From Chloroflexota bacterium (GTDB lineage: Bacteria; Chloroflexota; Anaerolineae; Promineifilales; Promineifilaceae): a stretch of DNA of 64,000 nt. Shown here piece by piece: positions 6,585-15,100 of this stretch (position 1 is its first letter; the number at the start of each line of letters is the position of its first letter). The notes beneath the pieces were generated by a model. The model was not told where the DNA came from and did no database searches. It saw only the letters and a program-made list of their open reading frames with translations. The position numbers and the translations under genes were made by a program. The DNA lies in contig JAKEFB010000120.1 in assembly GCA_022616275.1 (NCBI GenBank), forward strand, positions 62,001 to 126,000, written 5' to 3'.

Positions 6585-8414
6585 ATGCCCTGGCGCGCCG
6601 TTGGTCTTTGTTTTCTGGTCGCTTTCCTGGCCGCCTGCGGCCGGGCAGGGATCACGGCCAACGTGGGCGCGCCGACGCGGCCGGCGGCTATCGCCCGTTC
6701 GCCGGCTACCCCAACCCTGACCCCCACCCCTATCTTATCGCCAACGCCGTCGGACACACCGACGCCATCGGCAACGCCGACGATGACGCCTACCCCTACC
6801 CCAACGGCCCCGCCGCTGGCCATTGTGGGAGACCCACGCGCCGGCCGGTTGAGCGACCCGATCCCGACAGGCAACGCGCCCTGCGGGGTGGTGGACGTGC
6901 TCGATTTTCCGGTGGACCCGCCGGACGCGGCCAGCGTGCCGGCCGGTGGCGGGGACTTTGGAGTGTACCGCGGCCGCTTTGGCAAGTATCACGCCGGCGA
7001 GGATTGGTGGGTGGGCGGCCGGGGGGCCAGTTTTGGCAAGCCGGTCTACAGCATTGGCCACGGGCTGGTGACGTACGCCGAGCCGCTGGGCTGGAACCGG
7101 GACAAAGGGGTGATCATCATCCAGCATACCTTCGCCGACGGCAGCACGCTGCTCTCTTTTTACGGCCACCTGGACCCGCCGAGCATTGTGCTCCAGCCTG
7201 GTCAGTGTGTGGTCCGGGGAGAACAGATTGCCCAGATTGGCCGGCCGCGCAGCTCGCCGCACCTCCATTTTGAGATTCGCACCCAGTCGCCTTATGCGCC
7301 GCTGACCGGTTACTGGCCGGAAGACCCGGCGCTGGTTGGCTGGCTGCCGCCCTCGCAGACAATCTGGCAGCAGCGGATTGCCGGCGCGTCGGGGGTGCAG
7401 TGGACGCGGCCGTTTGCGGCCGAAGGGACGAAGGGAGCGGGAATCTTCAATGGCGACACGCTCGTGGCCGTCGAAGATGCGCAACTGATTGGCCTTGACC
7501 TGGCCGGTGGCAGCGTCCGCTGGCAATATGCCGATTCAGGCCGGGTGAGCGAGGCAGCCTTAGACGCCCTGAGTCCGGTTGTCTACGTCGCCGGCCGGGC
7601 CGGCTGGGTGGAGGCCCTACGCCTCCCCGGCGATGATGGAGCAGGCCTTTCATCGCACTGGCGGGTGGAGTTGGACCTGTTCGGCACGCCAACGCTGATA
7701 CCGTTGCCCCAGGGTGGCGTCCTCCTGGCCATCCGGGAGAAGTTGTTCGCCCTGGCCCCGGACGGCTCCATCCGCTGGCAAAGCGAGTCGTTGGGCCAGC
7801 CGCTGGCCTGGGCGGCGGCCGGCGAGGAGTTAATTCTGTCCACGACCGGCGGCGACAGCCCGCTGTGGCAGATCGGCCAGGCGGGGCCGGAAGCCTGGGA
7901 CGCGCCGGCCGGAGGCTACCCGGTGGTGGCCGGGGAGCAGTGGTGGCTTTATGCGGGCGATGGGCTTTACCGGCTGGACGCGGCCACGAGGACGGCCGGG
8001 TTGGTGTACGCTTTCCCCCGGGGGATGCTGGCCCTGGGCGACGCGGTGGCGCTGCCGGACGGCGGGCTGCTGGTGGCCCACGCCGACGCTTTTGACCGCC
8101 GGTTGGTGGCCTTTAACGCCGACGGCTCGCTGCGCTGGGAGCGGTCGTACGCCGGGCTGCTGGCCGGGGCGCAGCGCCTGCTGGTGGTGGAGGGCGCGGT
8201 GTACCTGGTGTCGCACAATGACGGCGGCCAGGTGGGCGAGGTTTCGGTTTACGCGGTGGACGTGGCCAACGCGGAACTGCGGCACATTTTCGTGGGCGGG
8301 ACACGGACGTCTGTCCCGGCCGATACCTGGGCGCTGGTAGCGGGCCAGGGGCTGGTGATCAATATCGGCGGGGGGCACATGCTGGCGCTGGATCCCCAAC
8401 CTCCCGGAGGTTAA
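6585..8414 (+). CDS. Lipoprotein with M23 (LytM) peptidase domain and PQQ-like beta-propeller
   Basis: I place the start at the ATG at 6585 because it opens a lipoprotein signal peptide (hydrophobic 'LCFLVAFLAACG', lipid-modified Cys 19). The 609-residue product then has a Thr-Pro linker (about 40-76), an M23/LytM metallopeptidase domain (about 130-240) with zinc ligands in 'HAGED' (His136, Asp140) and 'HLHFE' (His228; His226 catalytic), and a C-terminal half with repeated 'GS(V/I/L)RW' strands typical of PQQ-like beta-propellers. Active M23 enzymes cut peptidoglycan cross-bridges; the propeller may bind a wall partner. The last residues (PQPPGG) are translated from a palindromic repeat. The upstream in-frame extension comprises gene remnants and should not be annotated. 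Confidence 0.85.
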   Translation: MPWRAVGLCFLVAFLAACGRAGITANVGAPTRPAAIARSPATPTLTPTPILSPTPSDTPTPSATPTMTPTPTPTAPPLAIVGDPRAGRLSDPIPTGNAPCGVVDVLDFPVDPPDAASVPAGGGDFGVYRGRFGKYHAGEDWWVGGRGASFGKPVYSIGHGLVTYAEPLGWNRDKGVIIIQHTFADGSTLLSFYGHLDPPSIVLQPGQCVVRGEQIAQIGRPRSSPHLHFEIRTQSPYAPLTGYWPEDPALVGWLPPSQTIWQQRIAGASGVQWTRPFAAEGTKGAGIFNGDTLVAVEDAQLIGLDLAGGSVRWQYADSGRVSEAALDALSPVVYVAGRAGWVEALRLPGDDGAGLSSHWRVELDLFGTPTLIPLPQGGVLLAIREKLFALAPDGSIRWQSESLGQPLAWAAAGEELILSTTGGDSPLWQIGQAGPEAWDAPAGGYPVVAGEQWWLYAGDGLYRLDAATRTAGLVYAFPRGMLALGDAVALPDGGLLVAHADAFDRRLVAFNADGSLRWERSYAGLLAGAQRLLVVEGAVYLVSHNDGGQVGEVSVYAVDVANAELRHIFVGGTRTSVPADTWALVAGQGLVINIGGGHMLALDPQPPGG

Positions 8415-8430
8415 GAACCTCCGGGAGGTT
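8398..8430. terminator. Bidirectional hairpin of the AACCTCC palindrome family
   Basis: A perfect 15-bp inverted repeat: AACCTCCCGGAGGTT (8398-8412) and AACCTCCGGGAGGTT (8416-8430), loop AAG. It lies exactly between the convergent M23 and GMC genes and overlaps both stop codons (TAA at 8412-8414 on plus, TAA at 8432-8430 on minus). GC-rich stem followed by short T runs on both sides; it probably terminates both transcripts. Confidence 0.8.
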
Positions 8431-9992
8431 TACGCTTTGATGAGGTCGGCCGCTTTTTCGGCGATCATCATGGTCGGGGCGTTGGTGTTGCTGCTGACGA
8501 TGGTGGGCATGATCGAGGCGTCTACGACGCGGAGGCGCTGCAGGCCGTGGACGCGCAACCGGGAGTCAACGACGGCCAGGGGGTCCTGGCCCATTTTGCA
8601 GGTCCCGACGGGGTGGTACATGGTGGCGGCGTTCTGGCGGACAAAGTCGAGCAGGGCCTCCTCGCTCTGGACGGCCGGGCCGGGGGCCATCTCCTGGCCA
8701 CAGTAAGGGGCAAAAGCGGCGGTCTGGGCCAGCCGCCGGGCCAGGCGGACACCGCCGACGAGCAGGCGGCCGTCTCGCTCGACGGCCAGGGCGTTGGGTT
8801 GAATGGCCGGCGGGGCCAAGGGATCGGGGCTGTCCAGGGTGATAGTTCCCCGGCTCTGCGGTTGGAGCAGGGTCGGCCCCAGGGTGAAGCCGTGCCCGGC
8901 CAGGCGAATGGCGTAGAAAGGGGTGAAGTGAAACTGTAAGTCGGGCTGGGTGGCGGCCGGGTCGAGGCTGACAAAGGCTCCGGCTTCGGTAATGTTGGAG
9001 GTCAGCGGCCCCTGGCGCGCCCGTTCGTAGAGGGCGATGTTTTCGGCCGTCTCCCAATCAATGATACTGACCGGCTGGGTGCAGGCGTAGGCGACGTAGA
9101 CGACGGGGTGGTCCTGTAAATTCCGGCCAACGCCGGGCAAATCGGCGACGACAGGGATGTCGAGGGCCTGCAACTGGTCGGCCGGCCCTACCCCGGACAA
9201 GAGCAACAACTGGGGCGAGTTGATGGCCCCGGCGCAGAGGAGGATTTCCCGGGCCGCGGCGACGTGGTGGGAGCGGCCGTTTTGAACAAAATCTATGCCG
9301 GCGGCGGCCAGGCCGTCGAAGCAAAGGCGGGTGACGTGGGCGCCGGTCTCAATCGCCAGGTTTGACCGCGACCGGGCCAGCGCCAGGTAGGCAGTCGCGG
9401 CGCTATGGCGGGCGCCATCTTTTTGGGTCACCTGGTAATAGCCGAAACCGGCCTGGTCGGAGCCGTTAAAATCGTCGTTGAGGGGAAAGCCCAGCTCCCG
9501 GCCGGCCTGGACGAAGGCGTGGCTCAAGGGGTTGACGTGGCGCAAATCGCCGACGTACAGCGGGCCGTTAACGCCGTGGTAGGGCGAGGGGCCACGGGCC
9601 TGGTGCTCCATCTTTTTGAAGGTGGGCAAAACGTCGGCAAAGGACCAGCCGGCGTTGCCCAGGGCCTGCCAGCGGTCGTAGTCGGCCGGGTGGCCGCGCA
9701 TGTAGATCATGGCGTTGATGGCGCTGCTGCCGCCCAGGACTTTGCCGCGCGGCCAACGCTGGCGGCGGCCGTTGAGTCCTGGTTGCGGCGCAGTACGATA
9801 GGCCCAGTCAACGGGACTCTTGAAGAGACGCCGCCAGGCGCGGGGGATGTAGATGGATGGTAAATCGTCGTGGCCGCCGGCTTCGAGCAATAAGATGGTA
9901 CTGCGGCCGTCTTCGGTCAGGCGGTTGGCCAGGACGCAACCGGCCGAGCCGGCGCCGATGATGATGTAGTCGTACATGGGCAATTTACTCAT
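8430..9992 (-). CDS. GMC-family FAD-dependent oxidoreductase (choline dehydrogenase-like)
   Basis: 520 residues, normal for GMC enzymes. The N-terminus has the FAD dinucleotide fold 'YDYIIIGAGSAGCVLANRL' and 'LLLEAGG'. Next come the GMC signatures 'GKVLGGSSAINAMIYMRG' and 'GAINSPQLLLLSGVGP'. The C-terminal active site is 'MYHPVGTCKMG' (His) and 'SSNTNAPTMMIAEKAA' (Asn in the second position). Such enzymes oxidise alcohols such as choline or polyethylene glycols; the substrate is not readable here. The ATG overlaps the stop of the upstream ABC gene (TGATG), so the two are translationally coupled. An alternative upstream TTG adds one residue. Lacks a signal peptide, so cytoplasmic. Confidence 0.9.
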   Translation of the reverse strand: MSKLPMYDYIIIGAGSAGCVLANRLTEDGRSTILLLEAGGHDDLPSIYIPRAWRRLFKSPVDWAYRTAPQPGLNGRRQRWPRGKVLGGSSAINAMIYMRGHPADYDRWQALGNAGWSFADVLPTFKKMEHQARGPSPYHGVNGPLYVGDLRHVNPLSHAFVQAGRELGFPLNDDFNGSDQAGFGYYQVTQKDGARHSAATAYLALARSRSNLAIETGAHVTRLCFDGLAAAGIDFVQNGRSHHVAAAREILLCAGAINSPQLLLLSGVGPADQLQALDIPVVADLPGVGRNLQDHPVVYVAYACTQPVSIIDWETAENIALYERARQGPLTSNITEAGAFVSLDPAATQPDLQFHFTPFYAIRLAGHGFTLGPTLLQPQSRGTITLDSPDPLAPPAIQPNALAVERDGRLLVGGVRLARRLAQTAAFAPYCGQEMAPGPAVQSEEALLDFVRQNAATMYHPVGTCKMGQDPLAVVDSRLRVHGLQRLRVVDASIMPTIVSSNTNAPTMMIAEKAADLIKA

Positions 9993-11845
9993 CAACCTCC
10001 CGGAGGTTCGGAACCTCCGGGAGGTTTCTCTGTGTGCAGAAACTGTTTCTGGTACAACTCGCGGTAGAGGCCGGAGCGGGCGATGAGGTCGCCGTGGGGG
10101 CCTTGCTCGACGATGCGGCCGTTTTGGATGACGTAGATAACGTCGGCATTGCGAATGGTGCTCAGCCGGTGGGCGACGACGATGGCGGTGCGGCCGGCCA
10201 TGAGGCGGTCCAGCGCCCGTTGAATGAGCACCTCGGTGACGGTGTCTACGCTGGCGGTGGCCTCGTCTAGAATCAGGATGCGCGGGTCGAGTAGTGCCGC
10301 CCGGGCAATGCAGAGCAGTTGGCGCTGGCCAACGGACAGATTGACCGCCCCTTCCAGGATCCTGGTGTCGTACCCGTCCGGCAAAGCCCGGATAAAGTCG
10401 TCGGCGTTGGCCAGCCTGGCGGCGGCGATCACTTCCTCCAGCGGGGCGTCCATCCGGCCGAAGCGAATGTTGTCGGCAATGGTCCCGGCAAAGAGAAAGG
10501 GGTCCTGGGGGACCAGGCCAAAGTGGCGGCGCAACGACGCCTGCCGGACGGCGCGGACGTCAATCCCGTCAATGGCTACACAGCCGCCGCTGGCGTCGTA
10601 AAAGCGGAGAACCAGGCTGGCGATGGTCGTCTTGCCGGCGCCGGTTGGCCCCACCAGGGCCACGGTTTGTCCGGGCTGGATGGCCAGTTGCACGTTGTGC
10701 AGCACTTCTGGGCTGTCGTCGCGGTAGCGGAAGGAAACGCCGTCAAAGGTGACGGCGCCGGTGAAGGGCGGCATGTTGGCGGCAGTGGCGGCATCTACCA
10801 CCTCGGGCGGGGTGTTGAGCAGCCGTAGCACCTGCTCGCCGCCGGCCATGGCCGATTGCATAGTGGTGTAAATGCGGCTGAGTTCCTGGATGGGCTGGAA
10901 GAAGCGGGTGACGTAGGCCATGAAGGCGACCATGACGCCCAGGGTGACTTCGTTAGCCGCCACGGCCCGGCCGCCAGCGTAGAGGACAATGGCCGTGGAG
11001 AGAACGGCTAGAAACTCGATGGTCGGCAGGAAAATATAGGAGAGGCGGATGGCCTCAATATGGGCCTGGCGGTTGGCGTCGTTGACCTCGTCGAAACGCT
11101 CTTCGGCCGTCGCTTCCTGGGCAAAGGCCTGGATGACGCGCATGCCGTTGATGTTCTCGGCCAGGTTGCCGACCAGCGCCGCCACTCGTTTGCGGGTCAG
11201 GCGGAAGGCGCCCCTGGCGCTACGCGAAAAGAGATAAGTAGCCAGCATCATCAACGGCAGGACGGTGAAGGTCAGCAGGGCTAACCGGGCGCTCATGGAG
11301 AGCATGATGGCGACGATGCCGACCAGGACAAGCAAATCGCCGAGGAGGGAAATGAACCCCTGGGTTAGAAGGGTATTGATGACGGCGACGTCGTTGATGA
11401 CGTGGGAGACGGTGACGCCGACGATGGTCCGGTCGTGGTAGCTGAGGGACAGGGCCTGGAGGTGGCGGAATAGTTTTTCGCGCACGTCGGCCAGGACGCG
11501 CTCGGAGGTCCAGCCAAGCAGATATTCCTGGCCGGCCGTGGCCAGGTAAAGGCCGAGATAGCAGAGGGCAATCAGGAGAGCCAGGCGGGCCAGGCCGCTG
11601 GCGTCGCCGGCGGCGATGTGCTGGTCAATGGCTTCTTTAATCAGGTAGGGCGCCACGAGGGTGAAACCGGTGGCCAGGATCATGCAGCCGACAGCCAGGA
11701 GCATCTTGCGCCAATACGGCCGGACGAAGGCCAGCATGGCGCCGACGACGCTTTTGTCGAAGAAGCGGCCTTCCTGGGCCGCGGCCTGGCCGAACTCGCT
11801 GACCGCGCTGCGTGGGCCGATGCCGGGGCTGAAACTAAAACTCAT
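9992..11845 (-). CDS. ABC exporter half-transporter (canonical Walker B, LSVGQ signature)
   Basis: 617 residues: six-span transmembrane domain (about 45-340) then a nucleotide-binding domain. Walker A 'GPTGAGKTT' (399-407), Q-loop 'VPQDPF', signature 'LSVGQ' (503-507), Walker B 'ILILDE' with catalytic Glu528, H-loop 'AHRLS' (His559). The signature has Val in place of the second residue of LSGGQ. The upstream gene encodes a second half-transporter with the opposite defect, so the two probably form a heterodimeric lipid or drug exporter. The C-terminus (EKPPGGSEPPGG) is encoded by a dispersed palindromic repeat and is not part of the fold. Substrate unknown; inner membrane. Confidence 0.9.
   Translation of the reverse strand: MSFSFSPGIGPRSAVSEFGQAAAQEGRFFDKSVVGAMLAFVRPYWRKMLLAVGCMILATGFTLVAPYLIKEAIDQHIAAGDASGLARLALLIALCYLGLYLATAGQEYLLGWTSERVLADVREKLFRHLQALSLSYHDRTIVGVTVSHVINDVAVINTLLTQGFISLLGDLLVLVGIVAIMLSMSARLALLTFTVLPLMMLATYLFSRSARGAFRLTRKRVAALVGNLAENINGMRVIQAFAQEATAEERFDEVNDANRQAHIEAIRLSYIFLPTIEFLAVLSTAIVLYAGGRAVAANEVTLGVMVAFMAYVTRFFQPIQELSRIYTTMQSAMAGGEQVLRLLNTPPEVVDAATAANMPPFTGAVTFDGVSFRYRDDSPEVLHNVQLAIQPGQTVALVGPTGAGKTTIASLVLRFYDASGGCVAIDGIDVRAVRQASLRRHFGLVPQDPFLFAGTIADNIRFGRMDAPLEEVIAAARLANADDFIRALPDGYDTRILEGAVNLSVGQRQLLCIARAALLDPRILILDEATASVDTVTEVLIQRALDRLMAGRTAIVVAHRLSTIRNADVIYVIQNGRIVEQGPHGDLIARSGLYRELYQKQFLHTEKPPGGSEPPGG
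9994..10026. repeat. AACCTCC palindrome element inside the 3' end of an ABC transporter gene
   Basis: AACCTCCCGGAGGTT (9994-10008) and AACCTCCGGGAGGTT (10012-10026), loop CGG: the same element as at 8398-8430. On the minus strand it is translated as the last residues of the ABC protein (PPGGSEPPGG) and its edge forms the TGA stop. It sits inside a two-gene operon, so if it folds it could attenuate expression of the GMC gene. Confidence 0.8.
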
Positions 11846-11857
11846 GAGGGCTCCTGC

Positions 11858-11894
11858 AAAAATCTCGACACGAATTGCACGAATTACACGAAAT
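11858..11894 (-). repeat. CACGAATT repeat directly upstream of an ABC gene start
   Basis: Between the two ABC genes lies CACGAATTGCACGAATTACA, preceded by 'AAAAATCTCG' and next to the CAGGAG Shine-Dalgarno of the downstream gene (read on minus). A related sequence with the same order of parts lies before the gene starting at 35441. It is probably a dispersed repeat. Confidence 0.5.
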
Positions 11895-11904
11895 TATTTT
11901 GAAA

Positions 11905-13686
11905 TCAGCGTTCATCAGGAAACTCTGCGCCCCTCTGCTGGTGTAACTGTGGCTGGACGTGCAGTTCATAAATCTGTTGGTAGAGGGGCGACGAGGCCAG
12001 CAGTGACTCGTGCGTGCCCTGGGCGACGAGCCGGCCGTATTCCAGGAGCAGGACCAGGTCGGCCCGCTGGACGGTGCTTAAGCGGTGAGCAATGATAAAG
12101 GTGGTGCGGCCGGCCATTAGCCGGTTTAGCGCCTGCTGGATCAGCCGTTCGGTCTTGTTGTCCACGCTGGCGGTGGCGTCGTCCAAAATCAGGATGCGGG
12201 GATCGGTCAGCAGGGCGCGGGCAATGGCCAGACGCTGCTTCTGGCCGCCGGATAACGTGACGCCCCGCTCGCCGACGTGGGTGTCGTACCCGGCCGGCAT
12301 GGCCATGATAAAGTCGTGGGCCTGGGCGTCTTGAGCAGCCTGGATAACGTCGGCTTCGGTGGCCTCCGGCCGGCCAAAGGCAATGTTCTCGCGAATCGTG
12401 GCGGCAAAGAGAATGGTATCCTGCATGACAAAGCCGATCTGGCTGCGCAGGGAGTGGAGGGTGGCGCAGCGGGTGTCGTGGCCATCTACGCGAATGGTCC
12501 CGGCCGTCGGGTCGTAGAAGCGGGCCATGAGGTTGACGAGCGTGGACTTGCCGGAACCGGTCGCGCCCATCAGAGCAACGATCTGGCCGGGCTGGACGGT
12601 AAAGGAAACGTCGCGCAGAATGGTGTGGCCACTCTGGTAGGCAAAGGAGGCGTGATCAAAGTGGACGTGGCCCTGGAGGCGGGGCAGCGGCCGGGCCTGG
12701 GGATCGTCGGCCACGTCAACGGGGGCGTCGAGAATGGCGAAGAGGCGTTCGCCGGCCGAGGCGGCAATGGCCAGGATGGGGATGATGCGGCCGATGTTGC
12801 GAATTGGCCCGACGAGCATGGCCAGGTAGGTGGTAAAAGCGACCAGCTCGCCCAGGGTCAACGACCCCTGGACGACCAGCCAGCCGCCGTACCAGAAGAT
12901 GAGGACGGTGCCAAAGTTGGCAATCATGTCGAGCATAGGGGCGTTGGCCGCCTGGACGCGAGTTGACTCGGCCGATAGATCGAAGAGCTTTTCGTTTTCG
13001 GCGACAAAGCGGTTGATTTCGGCTTCTTCCTGGGCAAAGGCTTTGACGATGCGCGCCCCGCGCAGGTTTTGCTCCAGTTGGGTGGTGAGGCGGCCGAGCT
13101 GGTCCTGGATTTCGAAGGACAAAGGGCGGAAACGGCGGCCGAAGGTGTAGGCGCGGTGAATGAGCGGCGGCAGAATGAGGAGGATCAGGGCCGCCAGGGC
13201 AGCATTCATCCAGACCAGGGCCACGGCGGTGAAGAGAATCAAAACCGTCCCTTCGACCAGGCGCAGGACGGCCCGGCCGGTCAGAAAGCGAATGCGCTCC
13301 ACGTCCTGCATGGCCCGGGTGAGAATCTGGCCGGCTTCGGTACGGTCGTGGAAGGAGAAAGAGAGGGTGGACAGCTTTTCCAGCAGCTCGCGGCGGAGAT
13401 CATAGGCCACGTTCTGGGAAGCTTCTTCGCTCCATTTGCCCTGGAAGAAGATGACGACGCCTTTGACCAGGGTCACGGCCAACAAGCCGCCGGCCGCCAG
13501 GCCAAGCAGGGTTAAATCGCCGCCAAAAATGCCCCGGTCAATACTCCAGCGGATGAGTTGGGGGGTGAGGATATTGGCCAGGTTAATGAGCAGCATGGCC
13601 AGGTAGATGCCGCCGGTCATTCGCCAGTAGGGGCGCAGGTAACGAAAACAGCGCCAGAGGATGTGCCAGTCGCTTTGTTTGGGCAT
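11905..13686 (-). CDS. ABC exporter half-transporter (Asp in place of catalytic Glu)
   Basis: 593 residues with an exporter-type transmembrane domain (about 20-330) and NBD. Walker A 'GATGSGKST' (about 374-382), canonical signature 'LSGGQ' (478-482), Walker B 'ILILDD' where the catalytic Glu is replaced by Asp503, H-loop 'AHRLS'. In heterodimeric exporters such as TM287/288 one site is degenerate in just this way: Glu-to-Asp in one subunit and an altered signature in the other. The partner gene 59 bp downstream has LSVGQ, so the degenerate site would comprise this Walker B and that signature. Likely exports lipids or toxic compounds, ATP-driven. Start ATG with no strong Shine-Dalgarno seen. 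Confidence 0.9.
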   Translation of the reverse strand: MPKQSDWHILWRCFRYLRPYWRMTGGIYLAMLLINLANILTPQLIRWSIDRGIFGGDLTLLGLAAGGLLAVTLVKGVVIFFQGKWSEEASQNVAYDLRRELLEKLSTLSFSFHDRTEAGQILTRAMQDVERIRFLTGRAVLRLVEGTVLILFTAVALVWMNAALAALILLILPPLIHRAYTFGRRFRPLSFEIQDQLGRLTTQLEQNLRGARIVKAFAQEEAEINRFVAENEKLFDLSAESTRVQAANAPMLDMIANFGTVLIFWYGGWLVVQGSLTLGELVAFTTYLAMLVGPIRNIGRIIPILAIAASAGERLFAILDAPVDVADDPQARPLPRLQGHVHFDHASFAYQSGHTILRDVSFTVQPGQIVALMGATGSGKSTLVNLMARFYDPTAGTIRVDGHDTRCATLHSLRSQIGFVMQDTILFAATIRENIAFGRPEATEADVIQAAQDAQAHDFIMAMPAGYDTHVGERGVTLSGGQKQRLAIARALLTDPRILILDDATASVDNKTERLIQQALNRLMAGRTTFIIAHRLSTVQRADLVLLLEYGRLVAQGTHESLLASSPLYQQIYELHVQPQLHQQRGAEFPDER

Positions 13687-13765
13687 GGTTTTGGGAGATT
13701 ATGCCAGACCCGGTACAGCAGCGTCAAACGATAAAGTAGACGGTGCCGCAGTCAGCTATCATTGC

Positions 13766-13817
13766 TTGACAAAGAACAATCGTTCCGCTAATATTTAACC
13801 ATATGGTTAAATATTAG
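13766..13817 (+). promoter_or_regulatory. Sigma70-type promoter with 30-bp palindromic operator over the -10 box
   Basis: TTGACA (13766-13771), 17-bp spacer, TAATAT (13789-13794). A perfect 30-bp palindrome with half-site CTAATATTTAACCAT occupies 13788-13817 and covers the -10 box and the start region. The ArsR-family gene 1.3 kb away carries a 25/30 match to the same palindrome over its own start, so this is very probably the binding site of that regulator, repressing the gene at 13854. Confidence 0.85.
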
Positions 13818-13853
13818 CGCTTGCCAACTCACAACGATAAAGGAGAATGAAAA

Positions 13854-14288
13854 ATGGCGGACGTATTACACCAGGTAGGTATTCAAGCATCGCCGGAAGA
13901 AGTGTACACAGCTCTTACAACTGTAAACGGTTTAAAAAGCTGGTGGTCAGAGCACAGCGCTATTGAACCCAAAGTTGGCTCACTAGCCAGCGTTAGCTTT
14001 TATAACAACGCCGTCACCTTCAAACTGAGAATCGCAGAACTGGTACCGGGCGAGAAGGTAGTTTGGGCTGTAGAAGGGGGACCCCCAGACTGGACGAACA
14101 CCAAGATTACGTGGACGATTTCAGAAAATAATGGCCAGAGTATGCTCCACCTGGCCCACCGTGGTTTTGCCTCAACAGAGGGGAATTTTGCCAATGTTAA
14201 TTACAATTGGGGCTGGTACGTCACCAGTCTAAAATTTTACCTCGAAAAAGGACAGGGCATGCCCCACACCGACGCCGATCTACGATAA
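13854..14288 (+). CDS. SRPBCC/AHSA1-family protein under ArsR control
   Basis: 144 residues with the START/AHSA1 layout: 'VGIQASPEEVYTALTTVNGL' (helix 1 and first strand), 'SWWSEHSAIEPKVGS', then 'LVPGEKVVWAVEGGPPDW' and 'FASTEGNFANVNYNWGWYVT' before the long C-terminal helix. The fold binds hydrophobic ligands; no catalytic residues are known. The AAAGGAG Shine-Dalgarno and a strong promoter with a palindromic operator lie directly upstream, and a second AHSA1 gene is coupled to the ArsR gene facing it. Proteins of this kind often respond to small molecules, but the ligand is unknown. The gene converges on the arsR-AHSA1 operon with 15 bp between stops. Confidence 0.85.
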   Translation: MADVLHQVGIQASPEEVYTALTTVNGLKSWWSEHSAIEPKVGSLASVSFYNNAVTFKLRIAELVPGEKVVWAVEGGPPDWTNTKITWTISENNGQSMLHLAHRGFASTEGNFANVNYNWGWYVTSLKFYLEKGQGMPHTDADLR

Positions 14289-14303
14289 GGTGGCCGGGTG
14301 ACG

Positions 14304-14756
14304 TCAATCGCTCAAAAAACGCGCCAATTTTTCTAAGATACCTACCCACCCTTCACTATGAGCGATACGGGCCTCCTTGGTCGAGAGTTGGGCGTGGGTA
14401 AGTCGCAAATCAGTTTTATTACCGTTGGCTCGAAACTCAAGCGTTACCAGGCTGGAGCCGATATCCATGTCTGCGTTTTCCCAACGCCAGGTAAACGCTA
14501 GCTTGTGTGGCGGTTGAATATTCTGGTAAATGCCACTTACAAAATAAGTCACCTGCCCCGGCCGTTGCACCCCCAGGCGATAGCGCCCGCCGACTCGAAA
14601 ATCAATTTCGGCCACTTTCACGACAGTACCAGGCGGTCCCCACCACTGTTCTAACAGACGTGGGTTCGTCCAGGCGGCAAAAACCTGTTCTGGTAAAGCG
14701 TCAAAGGTGCGCTCCAGGAATAGCAGTTCGCCCTGCTGGCTGTTGGCCTCGTCCAT
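14304..14756 (-). CDS. SRPBCC/AHSA1-family protein coupled to ArsR regulator
   Basis: 150 residues (ATG at 14756, overlapping the TGA of the ArsR gene as TGATG; a GTG one codon upstream is an alternative). AHSA1 features: 'FDALPEQVFAAWTNPRLLEQ', 'WWGPPGTVVKVAEIDFRVGG', 'YRLGVQRPG', and the C-terminal 'EARIAHSEGWVGILEKLARF' helix. ArsR-AHSA1 pairs are common in Actinobacteria and Chloroflexota, where translational coupling keeps regulator and AHSA1 protein in step. Probably a ligand-binding protein. Its paralogue at 13854 is transcribed from an operator-controlled promoter, so both would rise when the regulator lets go. Confidence 0.9.
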   Translation of the reverse strand: MDEANSQQGELLFLERTFDALPEQVFAAWTNPRLLEQWWGPPGTVVKVAEIDFRVGGRYRLGVQRPGQVTYFVSGIYQNIQPPHKLAFTWRWENADMDIGSSLVTLEFRANGNKTDLRLTHAQLSTKEARIAHSEGWVGILEKLARFLSD

Positions 14757-15100
14757 CACGTCTCATTCTCTGCTTTTGTTTTCTCCAAAAAACGCGCCAG
14801 CGAATCCAATTGACCTTCCCAAAAGCGCTCGTAGAGGGCCAACCAACCGGATGCTTCCCTTAAGGGGGTCGCGTTAAGGTGGCAAACGTGAATTCGCCCC
14901 TTTTTTTGGCGAACTAAAAGACCAGCCTGTTCCAGGACACGCAGATGCTTGGAAATGGCCGGCATAGAAATGTCGAACGGCCGGGCAATTTCTGTCACTG
15001 TAGCCGGTCCTTGCGCCAACCGGGAGAGGATCGCTCGGCGCGTAGGATCGGCAAGAGCGGCAAAAGTAGCGTCAAGAGGGGCAGTCGCATATTTAACCAT
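14756..15100 (-). CDS. ArsR/SmtB-family transcriptional repressor
   Basis: 114 residues. Winged-helix signature 'LADPTRRAILSRLAQGPATV', 'TEIARPFDISMPAISKHLRV', 'LEQAGLLVRQKKGRIHVCHL', followed by a C-terminal helix with 'YERFWEGQLDSLARFLE', the form found in ArsR proteins paired with AHSA1 genes. No paired Cys metal site is visible, so metal sensing is unlikely. I choose the ATG at 15100: upstream in-frame codons are not protein-like, and a TATAAT (minus strand, 15116-15111) puts the transcript start only a few bases before this ATG, so the mRNA may be leaderless. A 25/30 copy of the palindrome at 13788 covers -10 and start codon, indicating autorepression. Confidence 0.9.
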   Translation of the reverse strand: MVKYATAPLDATFAALADPTRRAILSRLAQGPATVTEIARPFDISMPAISKHLRVLEQAGLLVRQKKGRIHVCHLNATPLREASGWLALYERFWEGQLDSLARFLEKTKAENET

